Source: Hyphomicrobiaceae bacterium
GTDB taxonomy: Bacteria; Pseudomonadota; Alphaproteobacteria; Rhizobiales; Hyphomicrobiaceae
Direction of reading: 5' to 3'
DNA length: 64,000 nucleotides
Assembly (NCBI GenBank): GCA_016793635.1
Contig: JAEUMD010000019.1
Span: forward strand, 62,001 to 126,000
This document shows positions 32,307-41,870 of the stretch, one piece after another. Below the pieces are notes generated by a model. That model had not been told where the DNA came from, made no database searches, and saw only the letters and a list, made by a program, of their open reading frames with translations. Position numbers and translations under genes: made by a program. How positions within the stretch are numbered: position 1 is the first letter of the stretch; each line of letters opens with the position of its first letter.

Positions 32307-33179
32307 ATGCACGCCAGCCACCGCGCGATGTCACCCTTGACGCCTGCCCGCGGCACCACGCGCTTTAGCGTGGGCCGCGCGCTCGCGCTCGCGGCAGCGG
32401 TCGTCCTCGCGGCGACGGCTGTTCTCACCGCGTTCCTTGCGACGGATCTCTCCGCCGGCGAGTCGCCGCCGATGCCGAAGCTCACCGGCCGCATCGTCGA
32501 CAATGCCAACTTGATCGGCGCCACCGCACGCGCCGAACTCGATCAGAAGCTCGCCGCGCTCGAGGAAAAATCGACCGACCAGCTCGTCGTCGTCACGTTA
32601 CCGACACTGCATGGCTACGCCATCGAGGACTACGGCTACCGCCTCGGCCGGTATTGGCAGATCGGGCAACAGGGCAAGGACAACGGCGCGATCCTCATCG
32701 TCGCGCCGAACGAGCGCAAGGTCCGCATCGAGGTCGGACGCGGGCTCGAACCTCATCTCACCGACGCCATGAGCCGCCTCATCATCGAGAACGCGATTTT
32801 GCCGCGCTTTCGCCGAGGCGATTTCGAGGGCGGCATCGTCGCCGGCGTCCGCGACATCCAGGATGTGATGCTCGGCGACGCCGAGGCCGTCAAGGAGCGG
32901 GCAAAAGGCGGGGCGCGTAACGGCTCGGACGACACGACGGCGTTCATCATCCTGCTCGTATGGCTCGGGATCTTCATCCTCATCATCTATCTCAACAGCC
33001 GTGGTCCATCATCGCCGACCGCGCCAGGCCAGCGCCGTCGCGGCGGCTTCAGTGACAGGGTAATCGTCATTCCCGGCGGTAGCAGCGACTGGAGTGGTGG
33101 CGGCTGGTCGAGCGGCGGTGGCGGTTTCAGCGGCGGAGGCGGCGATTTCGGCGGCGGGGGCGCCTCGGGCGGATGGTGA
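32307..33179 (+). CDS. TPM-domain membrane protein (YgcG family) with Gly-rich tail
   Basis: 290 residues. A signal or anchor segment at residues 24-45 is followed by a TPM domain (about 55-185, with GRIVDNANLIG, KDNGAILIVAPNERKVRIEVGRG and AILPRFRRGDFEGGI), one membrane helix (FIILLVWLGIFILIIYL, about 212-228), and a C-terminal Gly/Ser tail (GGGWSSGGGGFSGGGGDFGG) typical of YgcG proteins. It is predicted to be periplasm-facing. In plants the TPM protein repairs photosystem II; bacterial roles are unclear. It is the second gene of the lemA operon. Confidence 0.92.
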   Translation: MHASHRAMSPLTPARGTTRFSVGRALALAAAVVLAATAVLTAFLATDLSAGESPPMPKLTGRIVDNANLIGATARAELDQKLAALEEKSTDQLVVVTLPTLHGYAIEDYGYRLGRYWQIGQQGKDNGAILIVAPNERKVRIEVGRGLEPHLTDAMSRLIIENAILPRFRRGDFEGGIVAGVRDIQDVMLGDAEAVKERAKGGARNGSDDTTAFIILLVWLGIFILIIYLNSRGPSSPTAPGQRRRGGFSDRVIVIPGGSSDWSGGGWSSGGGGFSGGGGDFGGGGASGGW

Positions 33180-33234
33180 CGATGGATAGGCCCATGCTTG
33201 GACAGACGATGCGAGCCAATCGAGAGGTCACGCG

Positions 33235-33891
33235 ATGAGCTCCCCGAAACCGGCCAAACGCGACGATAACGTCCGCGCCCTGTTCACCATCGACGAGCAG
33301 GAGCGCATTGCCGCCGCCATCGGTCAGGCCGAAAAATCGACCTCCGGCGAGATCGTGGCCGTCGTCGCGCGCGAGAGCGGCAGCTATCTCTACGTGCCGC
33401 TGCTGTGGGCGAGCCTCGTCGCGCTGCTCGTGCCCTGGCCACTGATCTTCTTCACCTGGATGCCGGTCCAGACCATCTTTCTCATCCAGCTTGCCGTTTT
33501 CCTGGGGCTGTTGATCGCGCTGCTGCCGCAGCCCGTGCGCCTCAGCCTCGTACCGCGCTCGGTGAAGCGCGCCCGAGCCCATCGCCACGCCGTCGAGCAG
33601 TTCCTGGCGCAGAGCCTTCACACAACCGAGGGACGCACGGGCGTTCTCGTCTTCGTGTCCGTTGCCGAGCGCTACGCCGAGGTGTTGGCCGATACTGGCA
33701 TCGCCGCCAAGGTTCCCGCCTCAACTTGGCAGGAGGTCGTCGACCGGCTGACCACGCGCATCGGCGAGGGTCGCGCCGCGGATGGTTTCATCGAGGCCAT
33801 ACACGGCGTCGGCGGCCACCTCGCCGCGCATTTTCCTCCAGGCAGCGCCGATCCCAACGAGTTGCCGAACAAGCTCATCGTTCTGGATTGA
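33235..33891 (+). CDS. Second TPM-domain membrane protein
   Basis: 218 residues; ATG at 33235 with GAGAGG ahead. An N-terminal TPM segment (ERIAAAIGQAEKSTSGEIVAVVARES) leads into two membrane helices (about 45-105, VPLLWASLVALLVPWPLIFF and the following hydrophobic run), then a TPM continuation (TTEGRTGVLVFVSVAERYAEVLAD, FPPGSADPNELPNKLIVLD). Unlike its neighbour it has no signal peptide and no Gly tail. This split layout is common to the third gene of lemA-TPM-TPM operons. Confidence 0.9.
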   Translation: MSSPKPAKRDDNVRALFTIDEQERIAAAIGQAEKSTSGEIVAVVARESGSYLYVPLLWASLVALLVPWPLIFFTWMPVQTIFLIQLAVFLGLLIALLPQPVRLSLVPRSVKRARAHRHAVEQFLAQSLHTTEGRTGVLVFVSVAERYAEVLADTGIAAKVPASTWQEVVDRLTTRIGEGRAADGFIEAIHGVGGHLAAHFPPGSADPNELPNKLIVLD

Positions 33892-33933
33892 CGGGCGAAT
33901 TAGCGGGTGCCGTCGCCGTCTACGCTTGGGAAT

Positions 33934-33976
33934 CATCCGATTAAGGGAACCGCCCGCGGTTCCGGCTGATCGGATG
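33934..33976. terminator. Nested inverted repeats between the TPM operon and gdhB
   Basis: The outer stem CATCCGAT (33934-33941) pairs with ATCGGATG (33969-33976), and the inner stem GGAACC-GCCCGC-GGTTCC lies at 33946-33963. It sits between two converging genes and is a good candidate for a bidirectional terminator, although T-runs are weak. Confidence 0.7.
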
Positions 33977-33981
33977 GCGCT

Positions 33982-36900
33982 CTAGGTCATCTCGCGCACT
34001 GCCGCCGCCGCGACCGTCAGCCGTGCGATCGAAAGCGGCGCACCACCGACGATATCGGACAGCCGAGCCTCCAGCTGCGCCAACGCCTCGGCACGCTCCG
34101 CCTGCCAGTTCGCGAGCGAGCCCGCCGCCGCGACCTCGCGCGAAAGCGAGCGATGGCTCGACGAGAGCATGGCGACCGCGCTGTTGATCGCCAGCCTGTC
34201 ATAGCGGTCGGCGGGCGCGAGCTTGTGGGCCGCGTCTCTCAACTCGCTCAGACCGAGCGCATCACCGATCTCGAAATAGGTCCGCGCAAGGCCAGCAACG
34301 TCGCGCTTATCGTCTCCGACGGCGAGAAGTGCGATATCGCCGACCTCGCGCAGGACACCAAGCCCGGCAAGATCCCGCGCCATCGTTTGGGTGACGCCCT
34401 GCTCGATCCAGGCTGCCTCGTCAGACGAGCGTGCCTCGCGCCGCCGTGTCGTCGATACCTCGTCGAATTTCTCGGCCAACACGGCACGAACGGCGCTCTG
34501 ATGCTTGACGACTTCATCGAGCGTGCCGGTCTGGCGGGTATGCGCGGCAACCCACTCCGCATGAACGCGGACGGCCGCGCGAACCTGCGCGTAGAGCGCG
34601 AGTTGCAAGGCGCCCGGCACGCGATTGTCGAGCGCGCCAATCTCATCGAACAGGCGTTCCGCATTGAGAACCGAAAGAGCCGTCAGAAGGGCTGAAACCA
34701 CGCCCTCCGTACCGATGCTCCAGTCCGTCGCCAGGCGGCTCGGCATGTCGGCTCCGGCGATATTGACGATGCGGTTGGTGAGTTCCGTCACGACGATCTC
34801 GCGTCGTAGCGGGTGCGCGGCGATATCGCCGCCGTAAGCCTCGCGCAGAGCCGGCGGGAAGTAGGTGGAGAGAACGCCGGAGACAGCCGCGTTCTCCGGG
34901 ATGGTCGACGCGATCAAATCCTGCGACAACGCGAGCTTTGCGTGACTCACCAGCACGGCGATTTCGGGCCGCGTGAGACCCGAACCGCCTGCAGCGCGTC
35001 GCTGCTTCAATTGCACATCGTCGGGTAGCGCCTGCAGCCCGCGATCGAGCAAGCCGCGCCGCTCCAGTGCGTGCATCAGCTGCATCGCTGCGCCAAGCCC
35101 TTGGGCCCCGTCGCGCGCCTCGAGGCTGATGGCGAGCGACTGCGCGTAGTTGTTGGCGAGACAGGCCGCAGCAACATCCTCGGTCATTCTGGCCAGCAGC
35201 GAATTGCGCGCGGTACGGTCGAGACGGCCGCTCGCCAGAGCTGGCGCCAGCGCGATCTTGATGTTCACTTCCTGGTCCGACGAGTTCACGCCCGCCGAGT
35301 TGTCGATAAAGTCGGTATTCAGCCGAATGCCGCGCGTTGCGGCATCGATGCGGGCGCGCTGCGTCAGTCCGAGGTTCGCGCCTTCGCCGACGGCCTTCAC
35401 GCGCAAATCGCGCGCGCTGATGCGGAGCGGATCGTTGGCGCGATCGCCGACCTCGGCGTCCGTCTCGTGGTCGCTACGCACATAAGTACCGATGCCGCCG
35501 AGCCAGAGCAGATCCGCCTCGCTCGCAAGAATTGCGCGGATCAACTCGGACGGCGCCATACGCTCCTTGGTGGCGCCCAACATCGCCCGCACCTCGGACG
35601 TCAGCTCGATCGATTTCGCCGCTCGCGAGAAGATACCTCCGCCCTTCGAAAGCAGCGTGCGGTCGTAATCTTGCCAGCTCGAACGCGGCAGCGCGAACAT
35701 CCGCCTACGCTCGGCGAGCGACGCAGCGGCATCCGGATCGGGGTCGAGGAAAATGTCGCGGTGGTCGAACGCGGCGACGAGGCGAATGGCAGGCGACAAA
35801 AGCATGCCGTTGCCGAACACGTCTCCCGACATGTCGCCGACGCCGATGACGCGGAACGCCTCGTTCTGGATGTCGTGGTCCATCTCGCGGAAGTGCCGCT
35901 TCACGCACTCCCAGGCACCGCGCGCGGTGATGCCCATCTTCTTGTGGTCGTAGCCGGCGGACCCACCCGACGCGAACGCATCGTCGAGCCAGAATCCGTG
36001 CTCGGCCGAGATCGCGTTGGCGATGTCGGAGAAGCTCGCGGTGCCCTTATCCGCCGCGACGACGAGGTAAGGATCGTCGCCATCCCGGGGCACGACACCG
36101 TCAGGCGATACGGGAGTGCCGTCGACGAGATTGTCGGTAATGTCGAGCATCGTCGAGACGAACGAGCGGTAGGCCGCTACGCCGGCCTTCGCGATCTCGT
36201 CGCGGCTGCCGCGCGCGGGCAGGCGCTTGGCGACGAAGCCGCCCTTCGCGCCTTGCGGAACGATGACCGCGTTCTTCACCTGCTGCGCCTTGGCAAGGCC
36301 GAGCACCTCGGTGCGGAAATCCTGCGCGCGGTCCGACCAGCGCAAGCCGCCACGGGCAACGGGTGCGAAACGCAAGTGCACGCCATCCACCTCCGGCGAA
36401 GTCACCCAGATCTCGCGATAGGGGCGGGGTTCCGGGGCTTCCGGCACCTCGCGGCTCGCGATCTTGAAGGCGATGGTGTCGGGCACCCTGCCCCGCTCGT
36501 CGCAGAGGAAGAAATTGGTTCGCATCGTCGCGCAGATGAGCCCGAGTAGCGTGCGCAGTATGCGATCCTCGTCGAGAACCTGCACCTCAGCGAGTGCTGC
36601 TTCGAACGCGCTCCGGGCGGATGCCTCGCGTTCGGCGCGCTCGCTGGCGGCGAGCGGCGATCCAGGATCGAGTCGCATCTTGAAGAGGCGCACCAGATCC
36701 TTCGCGCGCATCGGGTGCGTGGCAAGAGTTTCGGCGACGTAGCGCGGGGAGAACGGCAAGCCGAGCTGGCGGATGAAACCGGCGTAGGCCCGCAGTATCG
36801 CCGCCTCCCGCCAGTCGAGACCGGCGAGAGCGACGAGGCCGTTGAAAGCATCGTTCTCCGCCCGCCCCGAGAATACGGCGACGAAGCATTCCTCAAGCAA

Positions 36901-38802
36901 TTGCTCGATCGCCGTCAAGTCGAGATCACGACCGTCCGCTGTCCGTAGCGCCATGTCGTGGATCGAGACGACGCGAGCGGCACCATCGAGGCGGGGCGCT
37001 ACGCGATAGGTCCGTTCGTCGATCGCGGCGAAGCCCATGTTTTCAAGCAGCGGTACGCGCTCGCTCAATGGTATCGGCGTGTCGAACCTGTAGATCGCGA
37101 AACGCAACTGGGACTTGTCGCCGCTGTCCTCGCGGTAGAAGTCGATGGCAACGGGCACATCGTCGCCGAGCCGGTCGATGCGCTCGATATCGGCGAGTGC
37201 CCGCTCGGGCGGGAACGTATCGGAATAAGCGGCGGGAAAGGCGCCAGCGAAACGCTCATAACCGCCCGGGACGTCGGCGAGCAGTTCGTCAAGTTTATCG
37301 TCCCAAGTCGCTGCGATCTCACGTGCCGCCGCCTCGAGTTCCTCCTCGGGCACCGTCGGCGTTTCGCCCTCGTAGCGGCCTATGATGTAATGGACCCGCA
37401 CCAGTGGACCCGCCGTGAAATAGGGCTGGTGCGCGACCATGCGGCCGTGAAACCGGTCGGCCAGCATTTCGCCGATGCGCTCACGTACCGATGTCGAGAA
37501 GCGATCGCGCGGAACGAAGGCCAGCACCGAAACGAAACGATCGAACCGATCGCGCCGGACGAAGAAGCGCAGGCGTGGATCGAACTCGAGTTTCAGCAGC
37601 GCCGGTACCCAGCTCGCGAGGTGACGCACGCCGATCTGAAACAACTCGTCGCGCGGGAAGGTGTCGAGGATGTGCTGGAGCACGCGGCCCTCGTGGCTCT
37701 GGCGCCGTACCCCCGAGGCCGCGAACACCTGCTCCACCTTCAATCTCAGGAAGGGAATTTCTTCGGGACGCTCGGTGTAGGCGCCCGCCGTGAACAGTCC
37801 GACGATTCGCAACTCACCAGCGAGACGGCCGTCAGCGCGATAGGTTTTCAAACCGACGTAATCCATGTGCACGCGCCGGTGTACGCGCGAGACGACGTTC
37901 GCCTTGGTGATGATGATCGGAGCGGGCTTCAGATAGAAACGGCGTACTTCGTCGGTGAGCGCCACCAGCTCCCGCCCGCGCCGCAAGACGTGCATGCCCT
38001 CGTCGCGCAGCAGACCAAGGCCGGAGCCTTCGACGACCTCGAGGCCGCCTGTCTCGGGCTCCCCATCAAGGCGGTATTCGCGCATCCCGAGCAGCACGAA
38101 TTGCCCTTCGCTCATCCAGCGGCAGAATGCGATCGTCTCGCCGACGAGTTCCGCGGGTGCGGCGACCGCCTGTTCCTCCAGGGCCGTGATCGCCGCTTCG
38201 AGACGCGTTGACATGGCGGGCCAATCCGCGACGACCGCATCGACCTCGCCAAGAACGCGCTCGATCGCGCCGGGCAGCGCGCTCGCGGTTGCCTCGTCAA
38301 GGCCAGACGCGACCACGACGATCAGGCTCTCGTCGCGTCCGGGCGACGCGCCGGCCCGCGTTGCGCCGCCGGTCGTCGCGTGCTTACCGCGCACGTCGAG
38401 CAATTGCCCGGCAGCATCGCGGACGACGTTCAGCACGGGATGGAGCACGAGGCGGGGCCTGACGCCCCTGGCCAGGATTTCACCAACCACTGAGGAGACC
38501 AGGAACGGCTTGTCGTCGCCATGTACCGCGACGACCGAAAGCCCGCGCACGCCGCCCGGGTGCGCACCCGCCCAGCCACTCGAAATGTCGAGCTGGCGTC
38601 GAGCCGGGGGCTCGACGATCATCTCGAACACCCGGCGTGCGATGCCCGCGAGGGTCTGCACCGGTATGTCGACATGATCGGCCTCGGCCAGCCGTTCGAA
38701 TAGCGCTCGGGCCAAACCGTCGAATGCGGCCTGTCTGGCGGAAGCGATCGATGCGCGCTCGAGCGACAGGGCCGCGACCAGGCCGGGATCGAAGTCGGAC
38801 AT
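33982..38802 (-). CDS. gdhB: NAD-specific glutamate dehydrogenase, large (GDH180) type
   Basis: 1606 residues, the expected size for the alphaproteobacterial/actinobacterial large GDH. It has a long N-terminal regulatory region with ACT-like parts, the catalytic dehydrogenase core around residues 810-1150 (VARGGLRWSDRAQDFRTEV, AKGGFVAKR, DMSGDVFGNGM) and a C-terminal helical region. It converts glutamate to 2-oxoglutarate and NH4+ using NAD, mainly in amino-acid catabolism. It is a single-gene unit converging on the TPM operon and diverging from the TPR-like gene. No frameshift is seen over 4.8 kb. Confidence 0.97.
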   Translation of the reverse strand: MSDFDPGLVAALSLERASIASARQAAFDGLARALFERLAEADHVDIPVQTLAGIARRVFEMIVEPPARRQLDISSGWAGAHPGGVRGLSVVAVHGDDKPFLVSSVVGEILARGVRPRLVLHPVLNVVRDAAGQLLDVRGKHATTGGATRAGASPGRDESLIVVVASGLDEATASALPGAIERVLGEVDAVVADWPAMSTRLEAAITALEEQAVAAPAELVGETIAFCRWMSEGQFVLLGMREYRLDGEPETGGLEVVEGSGLGLLRDEGMHVLRRGRELVALTDEVRRFYLKPAPIIITKANVVSRVHRRVHMDYVGLKTYRADGRLAGELRIVGLFTAGAYTERPEEIPFLRLKVEQVFAASGVRRQSHEGRVLQHILDTFPRDELFQIGVRHLASWVPALLKLEFDPRLRFFVRRDRFDRFVSVLAFVPRDRFSTSVRERIGEMLADRFHGRMVAHQPYFTAGPLVRVHYIIGRYEGETPTVPEEELEAAAREIAATWDDKLDELLADVPGGYERFAGAFPAAYSDTFPPERALADIERIDRLGDDVPVAIDFYREDSGDKSQLRFAIYRFDTPIPLSERVPLLENMGFAAIDERTYRVAPRLDGAARVVSIHDMALRTADGRDLDLTAIEQLLEECFVAVFSGRAENDAFNGLVALAGLDWREAAILRAYAGFIRQLGLPFSPRYVAETLATHPMRAKDLVRLFKMRLDPGSPLAASERAEREASARSAFEAALAEVQVLDEDRILRTLLGLICATMRTNFFLCDERGRVPDTIAFKIASREVPEAPEPRPYREIWVTSPEVDGVHLRFAPVARGGLRWSDRAQDFRTEVLGLAKAQQVKNAVIVPQGAKGGFVAKRLPARGSRDEIAKAGVAAYRSFVSTMLDITDNLVDGTPVSPDGVVPRDGDDPYLVVAADKGTASFSDIANAISAEHGFWLDDAFASGGSAGYDHKKMGITARGAWECVKRHFREMDHDIQNEAFRVIGVGDMSGDVFGNGMLLSPAIRLVAAFDHRDIFLDPDPDAAASLAERRRMFALPRSSWQDYDRTLLSKGGGIFSRAAKSIELTSEVRAMLGATKERMAPSELIRAILASEADLLWLGGIGTYVRSDHETDAEVGDRANDPLRISARDLRVKAVGEGANLGLTQRARIDAATRGIRLNTDFIDNSAGVNSSDQEVNIKIALAPALASGRLDRTARNSLLARMTEDVAAACLANNYAQSLAISLEARDGAQGLGAAMQLMHALERRGLLDRGLQALPDDVQLKQRRAAGGSGLTRPEIAVLVSHAKLALSQDLIASTIPENAAVSGVLSTYFPPALREAYGGDIAAHPLRREIVVTELTNRIVNIAGADMPSRLATDWSIGTEGVVSALLTALSVLNAERLFDEIGALDNRVPGALQLALYAQVRAAVRVHAEWVAAHTRQTGTLDEVVKHQSAVRAVLAEKFDEVSTTRRREARSSDEAAWIEQGVTQTMARDLAGLGVLREVGDIALLAVGDDKRDVAGLARTYFEIGDALGLSELRDAAHKLAPADRYDRLAINSAVAMLSSSHRSLSREVAAAGSLANWQAERAEALAQLEARLSDIVGGAPLSIARLTVAAAAVREMT

Positions 38803-39047
38803 TACTCAGCTCCACACCGTACTGTTCGCTCGCCGGGGCCGCCCTTGGCCGTGCGCCCCCACCCCTCAACAATAGCAAATCGTCCGGTCGAGGCAGCGGC
38901 AACCACGCACAACCCGCCCGAACTGAGATGCGATAACGATTTCTGAACGATACGATGGTTAACGTCGAGCGTTACGCGGCACGTGCTGCGGCCCGGGCGT
39001 CATGGCGGTGGCGGACGGCGCCGGCTGCACCCCGAGCTGGGCCTGAA

Positions 39048-41075
39048 ATGGAAAGAGCACTACTCGACCTCGTCGGTATTGGACTCGTGCTGTTCGCAGA
39101 TAGCGGCAGCGACGGCCCGATGGCGCATTCCCGCGCTTCCGGCAGCGAGCTGATCCGGCGGTGCATTTCGGCCGATCTGCCGGACATTGCCTCGCTCGTC
39201 GAGCGTGTCGCCGCGAGCTTATGGACCGAATTAAACGCCCACTCGATTAACGAGCTAGCCCGAGAGACTGCCATGTCCTCGGCGAGCACGATTCTTCAAC
39301 GCCACTCCCCGTCCGCCGCAGCGCTCGCGGCCGCGCGCGCCGTGAACTGCGAGCAGGCCCGTTGCGATGCGGCTAACGCTGCCGTCGCGCGCCTTACCGA
39401 ATGCACGCTGGCGGCGGCCTTGATCGAAGGTTCGATCGATCACGCCGGTGTTCACTTCGCCGATGCGCGGGGAACGCTGGCTGCGCTGTTCCGAGCGCTT
39501 CTGGCCGAGGCCTCGAGCATCGAGGCCATCGCGCCGGCCATACTCGCCGCGGCCACGGCTCCTATCCACCGCGCTTCGCCCAACTCTGAGCAGGCGGCCT
39601 GGCACGACGATGCGCTTGACGAGCACGCCGACCGCATAGCCTTCGATCTCGGTCTGCCGCGCGCGCTCATCGATGCGCTCGTCGCCACCAAGCTCGCGGC
39701 CGGTATCGCTTCAGGCATCATCGTCGAGGAGATGGACGAGAGCGTCGCCGAGGTCGTCGAGACGCTCGACGAGCTGCGGCGGCTGAGCGACCTTGTCGGC
39801 AGCGACGACCATCTCGAAGAACGCCTGCTCGACGTCGCGCGCCTGGTGCGCGAAGGCCATCTGGAGACCGCCGACGCGGTACTCGCCGACATCGTTCCCA
39901 CGTTGAGAGCTCCATCCGCGGCACGCGACGACGCACGCAATCGCGAGCTGCTCATTGGCGCGATAACCACGCGCGGACGGATCGCCGGCCATCGCTCCGC
40001 CTGGCGGTTCGCGGCCCAGAATTTTCACTGTGCCAATCGCGCATGTCCGGTGGAGGACCGCGTATCGCGCTGGCGACTGAAGCTCGAGGAGGCTCGTGCG
40101 CTTACCCGCCTCGCGGCGATGCCCGGCGCGCGCTTTTCGGTCCTCGGCGAGGCAGCACAGGTCTACGCCGAAGCCGGCGGCATCACGTCGGAAAGCGAGT
40201 TTCCGCTCGAATGGGCCGAGGCCAACCTGGAACTTGGCGCCGTACTGCTGCGCCTCGGCGATCGCCAGTGCCGGCCGGAGCGCTTTCTCGCCGCCGCCTT
40301 GCACTTCAAGCCGGCGCTCGACGTACTTACGCGCGAGCGCTGCATGGACGGCTGGGCGCGCGGGCAAATCGGGTTGGCGCACGCGCTGCGCGGGCAAGGC
40401 ACGTTCCAGGGCGACGTTGTGATACTCGGAGATGCCGTTTTCGCTTACCGCGCTGCCCTCGGCGTTCTCACCCGCGGCATGACCCCCGCGCTCTGGCAGG
40501 AAGCTAACGCGACGCTCGGCGAGACGCTGGTGCGCATCGCCGAGGAAACGGGCGACTTGGACCGGCTGCAGGAAGCGATCGACATTCTCATGCCGCTGGT
40601 CGCCCCAAACGCGGAGGCCGTGAACGGCAGGTCGCGCACCATTGGCGAGCTTGCGCTCGGCCGCGGCATGCTGCTGCTGGCGGAATTCGAAAACAGCCAG
40701 GGGGATGACGGCGCGATGCTCGACGAGGCTTTGGCTCTCGTCTCCGGCGCACTTTCAGCTCCGGTCGAGCATCTCAATGCCCTCGAACGTGCACGCGGTC
40801 AGCGCGCACGCGGCACGATCCTTGGCTTCATTGCGCAAGCGGCCGGTTCGGCCCGACTGATGGGTCAAGCTGTCGACGCGAAAAGACGGGCACGCGACCT
40901 CTATCTGGCATTGGAGAACGAGCCCGACGCCGAGCAGATCGACCGGGATCTCGAAATACTCGAAGAAGCCGTCGTTGCGCTCGAGGACGAGGCCTCATCC
41001 ACACAGTGTGGCATGACCGGTTCTCCCGTCTCGCATCATCAGGCCGACGATGCCACTCAATGGGCGATGCGATAG
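39048..41075 (+). CDS. Large TPR-like alpha-helical protein, function unknown
   Basis: About 675 residues from the ATG at 39048; an in-frame start at 38955 adds Ala/Arg-rich sequence. I do not recognise the family. It is Ala/Leu/Glu-rich and helical throughout. The C-terminal half has repeating helix pairs that look like degenerate TPRs (EWAEANLELGAVLLRLGDR, WQEANATLGETLVRIAEETGD, LDRLQEAIDILMPLV). There is no signal peptide or membrane helix, so it is probably cytoplasmic. It stands alone between gdhB (divergent) and the hsp20 operon (convergent). A scaffold or adaptor role is a guess from TPR character only. Confidence 0.75.
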   Translation: MERALLDLVGIGLVLFADSGSDGPMAHSRASGSELIRRCISADLPDIASLVERVAASLWTELNAHSINELARETAMSSASTILQRHSPSAAALAAARAVNCEQARCDAANAAVARLTECTLAAALIEGSIDHAGVHFADARGTLAALFRALLAEASSIEAIAPAILAAATAPIHRASPNSEQAAWHDDALDEHADRIAFDLGLPRALIDALVATKLAAGIASGIIVEEMDESVAEVVETLDELRRLSDLVGSDDHLEERLLDVARLVREGHLETADAVLADIVPTLRAPSAARDDARNRELLIGAITTRGRIAGHRSAWRFAAQNFHCANRACPVEDRVSRWRLKLEEARALTRLAAMPGARFSVLGEAAQVYAEAGGITSESEFPLEWAEANLELGAVLLRLGDRQCRPERFLAAALHFKPALDVLTRERCMDGWARGQIGLAHALRGQGTFQGDVVILGDAVFAYRAALGVLTRGMTPALWQEANATLGETLVRIAEETGDLDRLQEAIDILMPLVAPNAEAVNGRSRTIGELALGRGMLLLAEFENSQGDDGAMLDEALALVSGALSAPVEHLNALERARGQRARGTILGFIAQAAGSARLMGQAVDAKRRARDLYLALENEPDAEQIDRDLEILEEAVVALEDEASSTQCGMTGSPVSHHQADDATQWAMR

Positions 41076-41099
41076 CGCGCAGCGTACGATCGCTTGGAA

Positions 41100-41120
41100 T
41101 GGAAGCACCGGGCGCTTCCA
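41100..41120. repeat. Palindrome TGGAAGC-ACCGGGC-GCTTCCA
   Basis: A 7-bp stem with a 7-base loop, 25 bases after the TPR-like gene. An alternative fold uses flanking ATCGCTTGGAA with TTCCAGCGAT. It resembles the palindromes at 16818 and 43424, which also lie 3' of genes. Confidence 0.75.
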
Positions 41121-41311
41121 GCGATTGCATGGACCGCATCCTCAGCTCGTGTTCGCGAGTGCTCGTCAAGTGGACAGGGCCGGCCCCGGGCGTCCTCGCG
41201 GGAAATGCCAGCGAAACACGCTCAACGCTCGTATGAAGGTCACTCGCCCCTTCGAGCGCAATTTGGCGCCGGACATGAGGCACAGTGTTTCTTCGTCGGC
41301 CTCAACGACAA

Positions 41312-41344
41312 AGGCCGGCGCACCCGTTTGGGTTTCGCCGGCCT
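41312..41344 (-). terminator. Terminator of the hsp20-DUF1150 operon
   Basis: On the minus strand AGGCCGGCG pairs with CGCCGGCCT, with an inner ACCC/GGGT stem, followed by TTTGTC. It lies about 90 bases past the DUF1150 stop. Confidence 0.75.
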
Positions 41345-41431
41345 GAGAAACCGCACGCCCGATCTGAGCGCGCATGAAGGTTGGCTGTCTTCCTGCCATG
41401 GGCATCAGCGACAGGGCGGCCCGGTGATACC

Positions 41432-41731
41432 TCAGTGGATGCTGGCGATCTCCAGCTCATCCCCCATGGCATGCCCGACCGCTGCCGACCGAGTATCGGT
41501 CAACGCGATCGGCGTACCGTCGGCCGCATGCAGGGCGAACAGGTTGATGCCCTGCGGCAATCCTTCGACGGCCGGGAACATCCGACTCGCCTCTTCCGAT
41601 GTCATGGTTTTGATGTAGGCGACAAGACCGTCGCCGAGCTTGGCGAAGTCATTCTCGCTCATTACCGGCGCGAGAGGCATAGCCTCCACGTTCCGCTTAG
41701 AGGCGCGCTTAGAACTGCTCTTCACGTTCAT
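41432..41731 (-). CDS. DUF1150 family small protein
   Basis: 99 residues from the ATG at 41731, which has GAGGAG ahead; an upstream frame to 41809 is rejected. It matches the alphaproteobacterial DUF1150 family: DFAKLGDGLVAYIKTMTSEEASRMFP, then LFALHAADGTPIALTDTRSAA and a terminal DELEIASIH. These small cytoplasmic proteins are of unknown function and are regularly encoded directly after an hsp20/ibpA gene. Here the gap is 139 bases, so it is probably cotranscribed from the hsp20 heat-shock promoter. Confidence 0.9.
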   Translation of the reverse strand: MNVKSSSKRASKRNVEAMPLAPVMSENDFAKLGDGLVAYIKTMTSEEASRMFPAVEGLPQGINLFALHAADGTPIALTDTRSAAVGHAMGDELEIASIH

Positions 41732-41870
41732 GACGGAACTCCTCGGTTGCGAGAGGCTCGGGACCCAGTCATGCCGCTCTGCCGGTCCACCACCTGACGG
41801 TGGCGGCATTGACAGCGCTCGAGTCTCATCATCCGGCGATTCGATTCGCTTTTCTACGAAAAGCGTCGAA

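Larger units (their letters stand above)
41076..41431. other. Convergent intergenic region with two hairpins
   Basis: About 356 bases between the TPR-like gene and the DUF1150 gene, with no supported ORF. It contains a GGAAGC-type palindrome near 41100 and a terminator-like hairpin at 41312, listed separately. Confidence 0.6.
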
